From NCBI GenBank assembly GCA_036346225.1, contig JARFIW010000668.1, positions 2,749,001 through 2,813,000 on the forward strand: DNA of 64,000 nt, written 5' to 3'. The stretch is from Platerodrilus igneus (Eukaryota > Arthropoda > Insecta > Coleoptera > Lycidae). Below the pieces are notes generated by a model. The model saw only the letters and a list, made by a program, of their open reading frames with translations. It did not search any database and was not told the origin of the DNA. Below are positions 11,312 to 24,333 of the stretch, in pieces (within the stretch, counting starts at the first letter, position 1; the number at the start of each line of letters is the position of its first letter). The position numbers and the translations under genes were made by a program.

Positions 11312-12362
11312 CTGCATATTGACACAAGTACGAAGATAGTATATATAGGCTGTAGGAATTTCAGGAAATTGTGTAGGTCAGCTTAGAATAGAAAACAATG
11401 AAAGTACGTGTCAAATCAGTCCCAAGATGGCAAAACTAATAACAAAAAAAGTAACAGTGCTTAAACATGATGATTACAAACAACTACATGTATTAGTTAT
11501 GCAATATTTTCAAATAATGTGTGCCAAAGTATTTACTGGAAAATTATTAATTCGGTATATGTCTGTTAGGGGATCTTGGCAGCTACATTCTGTAACCTCC
11601 TTTGCATACCACAGAAGCTGGTGAAATAATAATTAGAAACAATAGAAAAGGAATCGAGGTATATATAGGCTGTTGTGGAAATTTCAACAGTGTAGACTAG
11701 CTCAGAATATAAATAAGTGGTATGCATCCAACCAGTTTCAAGATGGATAACCTAATGACGAAACAATAAGTGCACTTAAATCTGATGATTATTATAAACA
11801 ACTACAGGTGTTGGTTTTGAAATATTTTCTACAAATGTTGATTGTACGAAAGGATATATTTAAAAAACTATTAATTCGGAAAATGTTCAAGTATTGGAGG
11901 AACTTGGCAGCCGCAGGCTGCTTACTCCCCTTCACATACCACTGAATATCGAGGAAATAGTGTATATAATTGTAAAACAATAAAGGGAACTGACTGTATT
12001 TAACAAGAAAGAACAGCGACTATGTTCAAAGACAACAAACATAGAAAAAAGAAGAAAATTGTTGAAAGTATATATGTGGAGCACAACACAGTACATCTAT
12101 GAAATAGGGGCAGTCGGAAAAACAGACAGAAAGAGATAGAAGCCTTCTGAAATGTTATGTTTTAGATGTATGATGATGATTGCATGGACAGACAAAGTTA
12201 ATAACAAATAGGTTATAGAAATAGTAAGGATTAGAGATTTCCGTAGAGAACAAAGAAATAGGACAGGATACATTCTAAGGCATTTCTGGGGAATAATACA
12301 GGATATATTACAAGCAGAGATGGGAAAAAAGAAATAGAGGTAGACCTAGTAGTAGAGTATAA
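11312..12362 (+). mobile_element. RTE-like LINE 3' region: two UTR units plus degenerate C-terminal unit
   Basis: Noncoding tail of the RTE-like family. Two diverged copies of the 3' UTR unit follow each other (about 11380-11660 and 11690-11985). Each contains a CTTGGCAGC..CAG..TGC element and an AATTCGG word. Next comes a degenerate unit (about 12000-12362) resembling the C-terminal coding region (AACAAACATAGAAA, GTGGAGCACA, ATGGACAGACAAAGTTAA, GGCATTTCTGGGGAAT). The same order is found at 37.2-39.6 kb, 47.1-48.5 kb and 58.4-59.5 kb. The fragment stops before the usual ATGATG tail. Confidence 0.75.
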
Positions 12363-12583
12363 TTGGGGCATCCACTACCTCATTTCCCCCAGAATCCCTC
12401 ATTTCCCCACACATCTGGACCAAATTTACATGTAAATTCGCACTATAAAGTCTTATTTTTTAAGAATCTCCTCCTGACTCCTCCTTGCTCTCCTCCTTGC
12501 TCGGAAACCCCAACAACCATTTGATTACGTCACACCGCATTCTTTCCACCCCAGATAAATCTTTCTCCACATTTCCACACACG

Positions 12584-12804
12584 AGATAAACCTACCTTGT
12601 TTGGTATCAATCAATATTAGAATTTTCTCAGCTACCCGAATCTTTAAGAATTTTTCAGATATCATCACCCCAAGGAGCTACCCCATTTTAAGATTTCTTA
12701 CCTGTAGCGACTTTTGAGCGTTCTTATAAATTTTTTAGTCATGCGATACATCTTGTTAGTCTAAAATTTTATGCAGAATTCGAATCTGCAAACAGATTTG
12801 AAAT
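12584..12804. repeat. Local direct repeat, copy 1
   Basis: About 220 bp starting AGATAAACCTACCTTG and ending near AAACAGATTTGAAAT. It is repeated at 12908-13126 with a few substitutions and single-base indels. Both copies carry GCGACTTTTGAGCGTTC and CATGCGATACATCTTG. Part of the motif recurs weakly at 15276-15345. Its function is unknown. Confidence 0.85.
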
Positions 12805-12907
12805 CGGACCACTAGTTATACCCCTTTAAAGTCCTGATCTTCTAATTTTGCTATTTGCTCTATAAACCTAACAAATAGTTTTCTTCGTCTAGCCATTGCA
12901 ACTTTCA

Positions 12908-13126
12908 AGATAAACCTACCTTGTTTGGTATCAATTAATATTAGATTTTCTCAGCTACCCGAATCTCTAGAATTTTTCAGATATCATCACCCCAAGGGGC
13001 TACCCCAATTTTAAGATTTTTACCTGTAGCGACTTTTGAGCGTTCTTATAAATTTTCTTAGTCATGCGATACATCTTGTTAGTCTAGAATTTTATGTAGA
13101 ATCCAAATCTGTAAACAGATTTAAAT
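12908..13126. repeat. Local direct repeat, copy 2
   Basis: Second copy of the 12584-12804 repeat, about 103 bp downstream of the end of the first. Divergence of a few percent shows that this local duplication is older than the 8-kb one. Confidence 0.85.
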
Positions 13127-13679
13127 AGGGTCACCCTTACCATTTACACACCCTCTAAATTATAAATTTCCTGCGGCTCATACCTAAAGAAAATCTAAAA
13201 CTATTCTTAAAACTTTTTATTACAGACAATTTTACTAATACAGTTTAAATTTTGTAAACCACATTTCTAAATACATATTCACAATTTTTTTTCTTAACCT
13301 AGAACTTCTCATCGACTTGTACTTATTAATATTTATTTCTAAATAGAGCACCTTTTCAAAGACCAACCGGACCATGTTTCAAATTCCTCTGATTTTGTTC
13401 GCATGGTTTCGCTTAAGACCTCATATTTTCCAGATTACTAGAAGACGTTATAACCACATTTTTGTGTTAAAGGATTTCACATCGGTAGCCTCTTCCCCAT
13501 TTTGATGTAAACGCCGTAGAGTTCGTAGACTTTTACTGCTGTATGTTGTATTCTTTTTCATTTATTAATCGAATAAATCGCTCTTTCTGCTTCCAAAGAA
13601 ACTCGGGCACTCCATCGTCGACACAGGCATTCTTTGCGATAGCTAGCCATACGGTTGTTAAACGCAGTGCTAACCATTT

Positions 13680-14228
13680 CTACACCATCGTCGCTAGTAG
13701 CGGTAACTGATGCATTTTATGTTTGTTGCTCCGTAGATGACTAGGGTATGCAGACTTTAACACCTCCATGTCGCACACTTTACACATAATTCGTGGTTGT
13801 TTCGTACAAGGCCCTTTAACAGCTGGCGGAGCTGAACGTTTACGGCTTAATGACATGCCGTGCTGTTTTCCTTGTGTCGCTGTAAGTTGTCCATTCTCGT
13901 AAAAGCGAAACCGCAAGTTGTTGCCGTCTTGTTAAACTGGGACTTGACGTGAAGCAGACAACATAACTAAAGGTTTATTCTTGCGTACCTGCTTTATGTA
14001 CCCTATAGAAAACCGAAGGTTTCCGAACACCGAACGAAGTCTCCATTCATCAGAACTAAATGACGTCATCTTGAATCTTCGCTGCTCGTCCAATACATTT
14101 AGCGCCAATGCATGCACCTGGTTCGCTTCGTCGATGGTGCGAATGCCGTTAGTAGAAACACCGGAAAACGTCTTCCATGTTATACGGATCGTGCATATTA
14201 AAAATCCAAAGGGGTAGCACACGCACAC
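13680..14228 (-). pseudogene. Unassigned protein with a C-terminal zinc-finger-like motif
   Basis: One minus-strand frame runs from at least 14228 to 13680 with a single in-frame TAA near 13932. Upstream of the stop it reads FSGVSTNGIRTIDEANQVHA, FSSDEWRLRSVFGNLRFSIG and KPLVMLSASRQVPV. Downstream it reads FRFYENGQLTATQGKQHG, a basic RKRSAPP patch, and a C-x2-C-x12-H-x5-H motif (CKVCDMEVLKSAYPSHLRSN, then KHKMH). The finger spacing is like U1-type fingers. The frame stays open upstream of 14228 without a clear ATG. I do not recognise the family. Its sharp codon continuity across one stop says it was coding recently. A mobile-element or endogenous-virus origin is possible but unproven. Confidence 0.5.
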
Positions 14229-14502
14229 AAATTGTGTGCAAGTCGTGCTGTATAAGATGCAGTGCTACTATAACCAAAAACACTTTAAACCATTACTAAG
14301 AAAATACCAACTTGCTGTCTACAGGATACTTACAACAATTTAATTTTAAATAACTTCTACGTCATACTTTAGGAAATGATAGGCTTGAATATTTTCAAAT
14401 GAATCACCAAGCGAAAGTATATGTAGCGGTATTCAAATTACCCATTAATTTCCCATTTTACGACCATAGTTAATTATAGATTAAAATTTAATTTGTGTAC
14501 GT

Positions 14503-14590
14503 TCGAGCTTCTCGTAAACTAACATATTTTATAGCAACAATGCGCTGTATAATACATGCATACCCCTTACTGCTATTCTTGTAATTGCTA
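14503..14590. repeat. Local direct repeat, second family, copy 1
   Basis: Contains CGTAAACTAACATATTTT, AATACATGCATACCCCTT and CTGCTATTCTTGTA in order. Repeated at 14945-15032. Confidence 0.75.
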
Positions 14591-14944
14591 GAAAAGTCAC
14601 TCTCCTTTTTACTGTTAAGACTGGGCAAGCACCATTTTTATACTTTCTATAGCACATCGCACACTTTTCGTCTGATAATTAAATGCTTCTGTAGGCTTTT
14701 ACACTTTCGCATAGCTCTCGACCGTAATGATTTCTAGAACCGGTAAGTACTCGATATCGTCCAAATAGAGAATTAGATGCTCGATGTCTGTCAACTTCAA
14801 TTCCCTCGTAAAGGTAGAAAAACTCGGTCAATCATCCATTAAACTTCGACCGCTACCGTTTTGATAATTTCAAACATTTTCGAACGATAATGGGCTGAGA
14901 ATTTTTAAACCTCCGAGGATCTTTAAGTCGTGGTCAATTACACA

Positions 14945-15032
14945 TCCGAGCTACGCGTAAACTAACATATTTTGCAGCAACTGTATAATACATGCATACC
15001 CCTTCTCTGCGCTACTGCTATTCTTGTAGTTG
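14945..15032. repeat. Local direct repeat, second family, copy 2
   Basis: Shows the same word order as 14503-14590, with a small deletion (TGCG lost) and an insertion (TCTGCGCTA). Two nearby repeat pairs in 12.5-15.1 kb suggest that one larger unit was duplicated and diverged. Confidence 0.75.
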
Positions 15033-15049
15033 CATGTCCATTCCTTTTG

Positions 15050-15960
15050 AGGTATATATGTTATAAGTTGTAAGACCCTCGGTTTTATAACTACAATTCG
15101 TGAGACCCTTTAATCTTTTTAATCGTATCTTTCTCTACAATACAGTAGGACTTAACATTACTACCAACAAATTCTAATACTGGACCCCATTAAATACGTC
15201 TTTAATTTTCCTACAACTTTTTGTTGACAAGTGTTATATTGTATTTAATATGCGGGTAGTCACTCTTTTAAGATAAATATATTTTGCTAGGTATCAACTA
15301 ATATTAAATTTTCTAGGAACCCCAAATCTGTAAATAAATTATAAATAGAACCAACCCATACAAAGTTATACCTTTTAAAGACTAATTTTGCCCATCTTTA
15401 TTTAACGCCATCTTTAAAACCCTTTTTCGCTAACCAGACATATGCTTTTAACCATTCCCTAAATCTAAAACCGATGTGCCCCGCGAATACCGCGTGGAGA
15501 TAACACGTATACTCTGTCAACCAGGATAGAAGCAGAGGAAGGATTTGGAAGGTGGGCGAGGAACTTAAAATTATGGAATTTAAAACTAATATATACAATA
15601 GATTTACAAAATCTATACAACTATCTTATATCTTTATGATGCGTAGATTGTTGTACTATTAGGAATGATGTACCTTTGTCATCTTCTCGATAAACTAATT
15701 TTATTAATAAGCTGCGTATGCAAACCGTATTTTTACTCCGGATACATACGCAGACAAGTACTCCACACCAAATAAAGAATTGGATGCTTGGTAACTGTTA
15801 ACTTCCGCATCCCTCGTGTACTAACGCCTGTGCCCATGCCTGCCCATCCCACTGCGTGCGCACCCCTGCCCATGCCATGCGCACCCCTCTCTGTGCGACT
15901 GCTATTTCGTGGTAACGTCACAGCCTTTTATAAATAAAGAACAATGTTATATACTATTAT
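15050..15960. other. Unassigned AT-rich sequence
   Basis: No recognisable gene. It holds a weak third echo of the 12.6-kb repeat near 15276-15345. A short GC-richer stretch near 15795-15895 contains imperfect CCCATGCC/GCGCACCCC-type repeats. Confidence 0.45.
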
Positions 15961-15963
15961 AAA

Positions 15964-16394
15964 ATGTTTATTCTGACATTATACATAACAAATTTAAAAA
16001 CAACTAATTTACAAACTGCGGAAATGTGCACAGGAAGTACTCTAAGATGTACAGCAACACCTATCTACTCAGATGGTAAAGATGATAAAGTTTGTAAAGA
16101 AGTTTTAGGATGCAAAACAAAGTTTAATATTGAGGAAATGAACTCTGCAAAAATAATGAACATGCTCGTCATAAACTATCAGAGCAAATAATAAATGGAA
16201 GTTCTATGGATTACACTCCAAATTCTGAAGATGTGGATTCAACACAGGAAAGCAATAGTCGGGACACTAAAATACCGACGTATATTCACTTTAATGTGCA
16301 TGGGCTGATTGAAAGACTGCAGTTGCTAGTTACTGTTGATTATCACAACCATCGAGATATGCATAACCTAAATGAAATTATCTATAATATCTAA
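15964..16394 (+). other. Two short open frames of unknown nature
   Basis: Frames at 15964-16191 and 16206-16394 give 75 and 62 residues. Neither matches a domain I know. They lie immediately upstream of the right copy of the psq-type fragment and could be remnants of the same gene, or chance. The equivalent position for the left copy is outside the window. Confidence 0.25.
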
Positions 16395-16533
16395 ACTTCG
16401 ACAAAAGGATTATAAAATAGAACGACAACAAAGTTAGATGGGGGTAAATATTTATACATAAAATATTTATTGAAATTGTAAAATTGGAATAGTCTGCATT
16501 TGCATTTGATAAGTAAACATCGTAATAAGATGA

Positions 16534-16952
16534 GCGGGAAAGAATTATATCTTAGATGCTATAAAAATTTTAGAAGAAGTTGTCAAGGAGATGAAAACAA
16601 GTTTATCAAACAATTCAACTAGCCAACATTTGAATGGTATGTCTAATGAATCTCTGGTAAATACTAAAATAGTGCAAGATAAACCTACACATGATAATGT
16701 TGATGCGAAAGATCAGAACATAGACTCCAAGTCAGACGTTTCTGACAGAAAAAGAGACAACTTAAATCGTATACTAAAGAGGATTTAAATAAAGCCCTTG
16801 ACGAAATAAACAAAGGATGGATTACTGGTTCAGAAGCATCCGAAATCTACAATGTTCCAGCTACACTCTATACGAAACTCAGATCAAAGAAAATCGTGTG
16901 CAAAATTTGGATATGTATACTACATTTGCCAATTAAAAGGAGGAAAAAGTGA
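16534..16952 (+). pseudogene. Pipsqueak-type HTH protein fragment (right copy)
   Basis: Identical copy of the psq-type fragment at 67-485, with the same frame change between the polar segment and the HTH. Here the sequence upstream is inside the window: two short unrecognised open frames at 15964-16394 precede it. Whether they belong to the same decayed gene cannot be told from sequence alone. Confidence 0.55.
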
Positions 16953-19240
16953 CTTTTGTGTGTGTGTGTGTGTTTTAATGAATAAAATATATTTCTATGT
17001 GAAGTGTACCTGTTAAGTATTTGAATTGAAATATAAATATTGTTTCAAACGTTTTGGTTTTATTTAAATATAATGGTATTGTTAGGATGCAATAAAAATA
17101 CAGGGTGCGCGCGCGCAAGGATGCATGGTCAGGGGTGCGTACTTACGAGATAGAGGTCTTGGTATAAAATTTCCAGTTTATGTTAAAATTTTCTAAATCA
17201 GAACTACTAAAAATTTCACCAAACCCCAAAATATTCGAAATCTAAAGTAGTTACAAAATGCCGAATGTATTCGCTCTGTTGCTCCAGACACCTCAACTTC
17301 ATTCACTAATAATATGCATAACCATACCCTAATAGCTTCATACTACATTAAATGCAGTTATGATGACAGGGCATATGTTGGACACCCTCATATACATCCT
17401 CTTGATTAGGAATAGTTTGTTATCCGATCTAGCTCGGATTAAATCCAATTTCACCCTATTCTGATGGAGATAAATTCGAGGAACTTTACCATTAATACGC
17501 CCACAACCAGACCTAAATCCGATTATGCAAATAAAGAAATAGTTTAATATTATTACAATATCACAAAAGTTATACCAACAAATTTTAAAAAACTTGGGGG
17601 CACCAAATATTTCAACATTTTCAACGTTATTTCACAAATTCAGCTACTTTTCAAGATAATTGTATTATTATTAACCGTTTGAGCACATTACACCCTAAAA
17701 ATAGTCTTTTTATGCTAACTTGCAAACAAATCAAGATAGCAGAACCTATAAAACACTCATCATCTATATATTGGGAGGGTTAGCAATTGCGTTAGCATAA
17801 AATAGTGCATGATATATACCAGAATACAATTAATTGTTTCTGTATTATCATCTAATAAAAGTACATCATCGAATATTATAAAAAAAAAAAAAAATCTGAA
17901 TTTTAATTATGTTAAACAAGATGTATGTGCTCTAACATATTTATTCTTATTCACACCCATGTAAATTCTCGCTTATAACTAAAGATTCTATTATACCCAT
18001 ATACCAACATTTCCTAATACACCTGAAGTTAATTTAGCTTTCGAGGACTATCAATTATATCATCTATAGAATCCTCAGTTGACAACATCTCCATTATATA
18101 TTAATAATCGAGCGGGTCCTAAGGAAACACTAAAATAAAATAAATATATAAAATATTAAATAATCTATCGATGCATACATACCTATAATTAAAACTACCT
18201 CCTACACCAAGCATTCGTATTATAAAATATACATCAAATTCGTTCTGATCATTGTTAACTGTTTTAAAATTGATGCTATAAAATATTTATTGAAACACCG
18301 CATCAGAACGGTCCATAACCGATATACTGCGAAACCTTACAATTATATCAGTCATATTTATATGACGAACAGCCAATCAGTATGGTTAGACTGGAAATGA
18401 TTATATATCTTCAAACTACCTATTCATTTATCATAATTAGTAAACACCATATAATATCACACCTATACAATACCTCTAACTGGCACGCCTCATCCAAGAG
18501 GACATTTATAACGTTTTAACGTACAAACGGCTTCATGCTCCTTTTTATCTTGAAGCTCACCAACAAACTGACATCAAATTCTGTATTTTCACAATTAAAT
18601 ATTAAATATCTTCCTAACTCCTCGACTGCTAAGTTTCGAGCATTTCCTAAAAATACATATATTATAAAATCATTTTCCTCTTTTCACCTTACCCAACGGT
18701 ACTCTACAGCGCATGAAACTATTTTTTATACACTTATTACAATGTATGCCCATTCATACACTGCATAATGGGTGGCAATGCAATGTCATAACAGATAGCA
18801 TTTAAATAGCGCAATAAGTCGATTATTTAGCTCGGTATTCATAACTACTACTCACAATCTATATTTTATACTGGTATAAGGTGAACCTTCGCAGCAGACA
18901 GCAGAAAATAGACTGAGAATGAAAATCATAAACCTACTCGTATGAATTATTACTAACGAAATATTCCTAGATAATTACAGCGTAAATTAGTTATTATATA
19001 TTATGAACTAAACTAAGCTTTCCGCATTAGGTAAATGGGTGATATTAAATGTGCTTTCACTCCTCATTTAAGCAGTTATCAATAGTATTATACATGACTC
19101 TATGTTTGAATATAATCCGTTTTGGAAATTGTTAATAGATTTATAATTGGATTGTTATGTTCAGGGTTTTGCAAAAATAGGAATCTCTCATAGGGATGAA
19201 AAATTTAAAAACCAAGTGTGGACCTAGGTTAGATAAAGGA

Positions 19241-19281
19241 AAATTAATAGGTTGGGTCCGCGCGGCCTAACCTATTAATTT
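19241..19281. repeat. Hairpin with perfect 13-bp arms at the composition switch (right copy)
   Basis: Exact copy of the inverted repeat at 2774-2814, in the same position relative to the composition change in the right duplication. Confidence 0.85.
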
Positions 19282-19316
19282 CGAATCACACTGGTCACTG
19301 TCTATTCTGTGGCTAA

Positions 19317-22300
19317 CATAACATGTGCATTTGTGAGCGGGTCATGGAGTCATGTGTGCGGCAAATGATTGCATGTCGCCGTTGCTGGTGGTTCAGTTTA
19401 ATCTGCGGCAATTGCATGGTCGGTTAACATGCTGGTATAATTTTCGTTCTCGCTGCTGCTACTGTAAATGTTATTGTGCATGTAAATAATCGACGTGCGC
19501 TGATGATTGTGCGTTATGCGATTGGTGAATGAAGCTGTAAATGGTTCATGCGCCGCGTTGAACGGTGGTGGGCGTTTTGTGTGTTTGGGAATGAAACTGT
19601 GAGATGGAAGATATGTTGGTGTGTGATGTCGGTGATGACTGAAGGCGTAACCGTTGTATGGCGTTAAATGTTCTTGTGGTGTTGATATGACTGATGGTTG
19701 AAGATTCATTTGTCTGTGTCGATAAACGATGTGACTGATATAATGTTTGCATTCGTTTATCGTTATGCGATGGTGTGTTCAATATAGCTCATTACAAAAC
19801 GTTCGTGATGTTGACGAATGTGCATGTGTTTAATTATGGTATGTGTCGTCGGATATTTATGTTGTTGTTTGGTGTGGACTCGATGGATATGGTGATGCAG
19901 GTGTGTGTGCAGCGTATGGAGTTATAAAGGTGTGGTGATGAGAAATATGTTGCACGTCTTGTTTAAAAATGATTTTTTTTGAACGCGATGATGTGGCTGA
20001 TATGTGCGAAGTGGTGTGTTCTGGTATGCGCTCGTATCTGCGCAACATGGATGTTTTGGGTATGCTATCTTGTTACTGTTAACAGCTATTTTTAATGTGA
20101 CGGTGTCTGAAAGAATTGTGACTGGCGTTAATGTGGTGCTGGTGTGCGCATATGTTGTGAAACTGTTCTTTGTTTCGGGGTGGTTGTGATGTGAGTTCTC
20201 GGTGTTCCGTGAATAGGTGAATTAATCGAGCTGAATCGGATTTAATCAGGATGTAACGACAGGGGTTGCATGCTGTGGCTTTCGTTAATGTGTGCAATGA
20301 GGTATGGATGTGCATATTGTAGTGAATGAAGAGGTGTCTCAATGGCGACCGCATTTTGCTGTGACATGCTGTTGTTTGTAAGTTCTGTTGAAACTGGTCG
20401 CTGAGTCTGGTAATGCTGTGATGACCGTGCATTGCGCGCGCGCATCTGTGCGTCCTGCTGTTGGATACCCACGTTTGGCTGTGTTTATTTCAATTCAATT
20501 CACGTAAATATTTTGTTCATTAAAACAAAACCTCGCAAGCATGTAATTTTGCGCGATCGATCTGATTTCGTGGAGTGGCGTGTTTCTGCTTGTGGTCCTT
20601 TTGTTCGTCGGGGCTTTATTCTTTTGTGCGTTGGATGTCTTCTGTCGCGCGCGACGGTGTGATCTCGCATCAACATGTGTGAGGTTATCTTGCTGACCGG
20701 AGAGATTGACCTGTTGGTGGTGATAAACGTTTCATCTCTGACCGTCTTTCTCATCTTTCATGTCAAAATGCAGAATTTATTTCATTTTGTATAAAATGCA
20801 TCGTTGTTGTGTTCTGTTACGCTCGGTTTATGAGATAATTTCATTTGGTGTCTCGATGGTTTGATAATCGGCGTCAACGATTCGGCCATGCGGTGAAATA
20901 TGATCGTCGACTTGTGTTGATCACATCAGGGGTGTGTATGAATTGCTCTGATACGGCATGTGATTCCTCAATTTGCTCTTTTAATTTCTTTGTCATCTTC
21001 CATCTGATGAATAGGTGACATCTTAAGTACCACATTATTTCAGTGGTGTTAAATTGAATAAACTTTTATAATATGTTGTGTTCTTTGTTATAAAGGCTGT
21101 GCGGCAGTCATGGGCGAATGCACGCGCGGTGGTTCACGCGAATGTTTCGCGTGGCACGAGGATGCGGAGTAACGGTTATCGTCATGTTACTGTATGGATG
21201 TAAATGCGGTTTGCGCAACAATTTGGTTTATCGAGAAGACGCATCATTCTAATGGACATCTGCGTGAAATATGAATGTTGGGTTTTAAATCTATGTGTTA
21301 TTTTTAATTCCAATTTTGGTTCCGCCCACTCAAATCGCTGGTTGAGTATGTTATCTCACGCGTTTATCATTTTCTGAATGGTCGGTTAACGGGGTTTTAG
21401 ATGCGTTAAGATGAAAGTGGTCTTTAATAAACGTATGGTTGGTTCTAGAATTTATTACAATATGGTTGATGCTGCGTATCTTAAGCGTATATTAACGCTG
21501 TCGACAAAAATAAAGACGTATTGGTGTCTGTGTAAGTCTACTGTATTACGAGAAAGATACGATTAAGATCTCATTGTGATTGGTCTTACATGACGACATG
21601 GAATCTGACAAGATAACGGGCGAACTGCAGTTGCTGCAACGTTGGTTCATGTGATGACATCATTTTATTTCGGCTGTTTACACAGTGTTTTGATTGACCA
21701 GAGGTGACGGATTCGACTCGGACATTATGTTCTCGGCCCGTGCGATCCATGCTGGTATACGAAAAGGATAAAGCGCTGCCGGTCGTAGGTGTTTCAGCAA
21801 TACAGTACAGAAAGTGTGTTATACGGCGCGTGCTGCTATGGTTACGCTCGGGCATCTGATCTATATAACGTGTAATGTGGGGTTGAATACCGCTGCTGCT
21901 GGCGGTATTCATTGAAAATATTGCCTATCATTCAAAGTATGACGTAAATTTAAAAAATGTTGTATCTGTGAACAACTGGTTTTTATTGTGGTTTAAAGTG
22001 TTTTGAAATAGCATCTGGCACGACTTGCACGGTGCATGTGCACGATCCGTAACGGAGACGTTCCGTTCACTGTCATTCGAATTGCTGCGTGACGCTAATG
22101 ACGGACGACGCAGCAATCAGATGACGTCGTTTTCTCGGTGAGCATCTGAAGCTGAGTAAACTCTTCGGTTGGTTAAAACAAGTCGAATAATTTGTTTTGT
22201 ACTGAAATCTTTAGAACTGCCGGTGCTGGCGAGTAATGAATCGTTCAGGCGCAAACTATCAAACTGTGGGACTGCGGTCACTGGACAAATGCGTTTCGCG

Positions 22301-22917
22301 GCGCGACAAGCCGTTTGCTCGCCGGCAGAAATGCTGTGCGGTGTAAATGCGACGTACAGTGAGAACAAACATAAAATGCATCGGCGCTACTGGCTGAAAT
22401 GGTTGCTGCGTTCAACTGTATGTTATCATAATGCTGTCGATGGGCTCTTTTGGGCTGGCTCGTTAATGAAAGAGATACGTGTGAATGTTGCAATTAATGG
22501 AACTATGATGTCCTGCACAAAAATGGTTATAACGTCTGCAATCTGGGTGCATCTTAAACAACCATGTTGTCAGAGGAATTGACATGCGGGTCAGTGATCT
22601 GAAGGTGTCTGTTAAATATTTGTAGTGAGTCGACAGAGTTCTGGGTTAGAATGAATGTGAATATGTTTAAAATGTGAAAATAAAGTTTAAGAATAGTTTT
22701 GGAATTTTGGATGGTGAAGGATGTTGGAGGGTGTGTGTGGTGGTGTCATTAAATCTGTTTGAGATTCTACATAAATTAACTAAATCGCATGAAGATTCTA
22801 AAATCAGTCTAATGGGATTATGTGTCTGGTGTGTAGGGTGCTGAAAAAATCTGTGTGATGAAACAGGCGGTTTATCTGCATGACGAACTGTTGTTGGGTT
22901 AAACAAATTAATTTAAA
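19317..22917 (+). other. G/T-skewed, CpG-rich, hairpin-studded block (right copy)
   Basis: Identical copy of the block at 2850-6450 with the same hairpins at +16467 (for example 21135-21153 and 21885-21910). It adds no independent evolutionary information because the copies do not differ. Confidence 0.6.
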
Positions 22918-23228
22918 AAGTATAACTTTGCAGGGCATCGATTTCAAATGTTTGCAATTCGTCTGTAACAAGATGTATCGCATGACAAATTTATGGTGCT
23001 CAAAGTCGCAGGCAGAAATCTAATGGGGTAGCTGATGAAATTCGGTGAAAAATTGTGGTGATACTGGTAGTTTATCTCGTGTGGAAATGGAGGGTGAGTG
23101 GAAAGTGCGTGTCAAATGGTGGTTTAGCAAGAGCAGAGAGTCAGGAGAGACAAAAAAAGACTTTTGGTGCGGGTCATGTAATGATTCTGGGGAAATGGTG
23201 GTCTGATCTACTCTCGTTTGAACTATCG

Positions 23229-23349
23229 CACAAATAGTAATAGATGCAGAGTCTGCAAATTTCATGGAAATGGGTAAGTTAGTTTAGGATAGGAAACAAT
23301 GAGGGTATGCATCTAATTAGTTCCAGGACTGAAGATCTAATGATAATGG
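23229..23349 (+). mobile_element. RTE-like LINE 3'-end fragment (right copy)
   Basis: Duplicate of the fragment at 6762-6882, carried along in the 8-kb duplication. Confidence 0.7.
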
Positions 23350-23736
23350 TATTTTAAAAGAGCAAGTCAATACAAATGACAATAACTTTTTATCACAACA
23401 TAAAATAGACACTCTGTTCACAATTATTAACATAAACAAAAAAATCAATAGCAAGGGTATGAAGGTGAAACTTTAAAGCTCCAGTAGTTCACTTACACTT
23501 GCACAGAATACGCCAGTTACAAATGGGGGAATTAAAAAATATTTGCAGCATAATTGAAAAATATATTATAATAAACTAAAATAAACCCAATGTAATCATT
23601 TGCTATACAAATTTACTATTTATTTTATACAAAAGCTAACTGGAATATAGTAAATGTAGAGTTTGTGGTGTTTGTCCATGCAAACCCTAATATAGTTGGA
23701 CAGAAAAAGTTGGATTGGATGCCTAGGGTCACGCTG

Positions 23737-23987
23737 TTTTTATAGAATCACTTTAGTATAATATTAACGTAAGCGCCACCTAGTACATAACGTTGATATT
23801 ATTATATATTTGAAAACTTTTGCAAAGGAACATGAATCATAAATGATATTAATTATAAAATCCTTAAATATAGTTTATATATTAATGCAATATGCTTAGA
23901 GAGTAAGTCATATGATATATATATTTGAATTTCTAGCATACTACTGAGATTATTCAAAAATTACGGTACTTTATTTTGACATTGTTA
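23737..23987. repeat. Dispersed repeat upstream of the truncated MULE (right copy)
   Basis: Exact copy of 7270-7520 inside the right duplication, upstream of the 24334-24434 MULE stub. Confidence 0.6.
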
Positions 23988-24333
23988 TATTATTTTTGCT
24001 TCTATAAGTTTTTATGATTTTTTTTTATCAACGTTGGGTGGTTGGTTACTATTATAAAGAGCATACAGTTGGCGTGAAATATCTAAAGAAGATAGGTATC
24101 GTACCTACCAACTTAGATATTTCATGCTCTGAATGTAATAATCACGTGATAGATAATTTTGTTTTTCCCTACCAATCTTTAGACGAACGTCTCGCGGCAG
24201 AAATAACGCGGCTGCAATGACAGTTGTAGACAGTTTGAGTTACTTAATTTTTTTGTTTACATAAATTGGATGAGATCTATGAAAATTACTTATTAATTTT
24301 GTTAATCGTGTTATTTGTAAACGAGGAATAAAA

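Noticed and set aside
13680..14228. Assignment of the zinc-finger pseudogene to a named virus or transposon family
   Set aside because: No motif I can tie to a specific family, so naming one would be a guess.
15733..15921. Gly/Arg-rich minus-strand frame
   Set aside because: Low-complexity translation of a short GC-rich repeat-like stretch. No domain.
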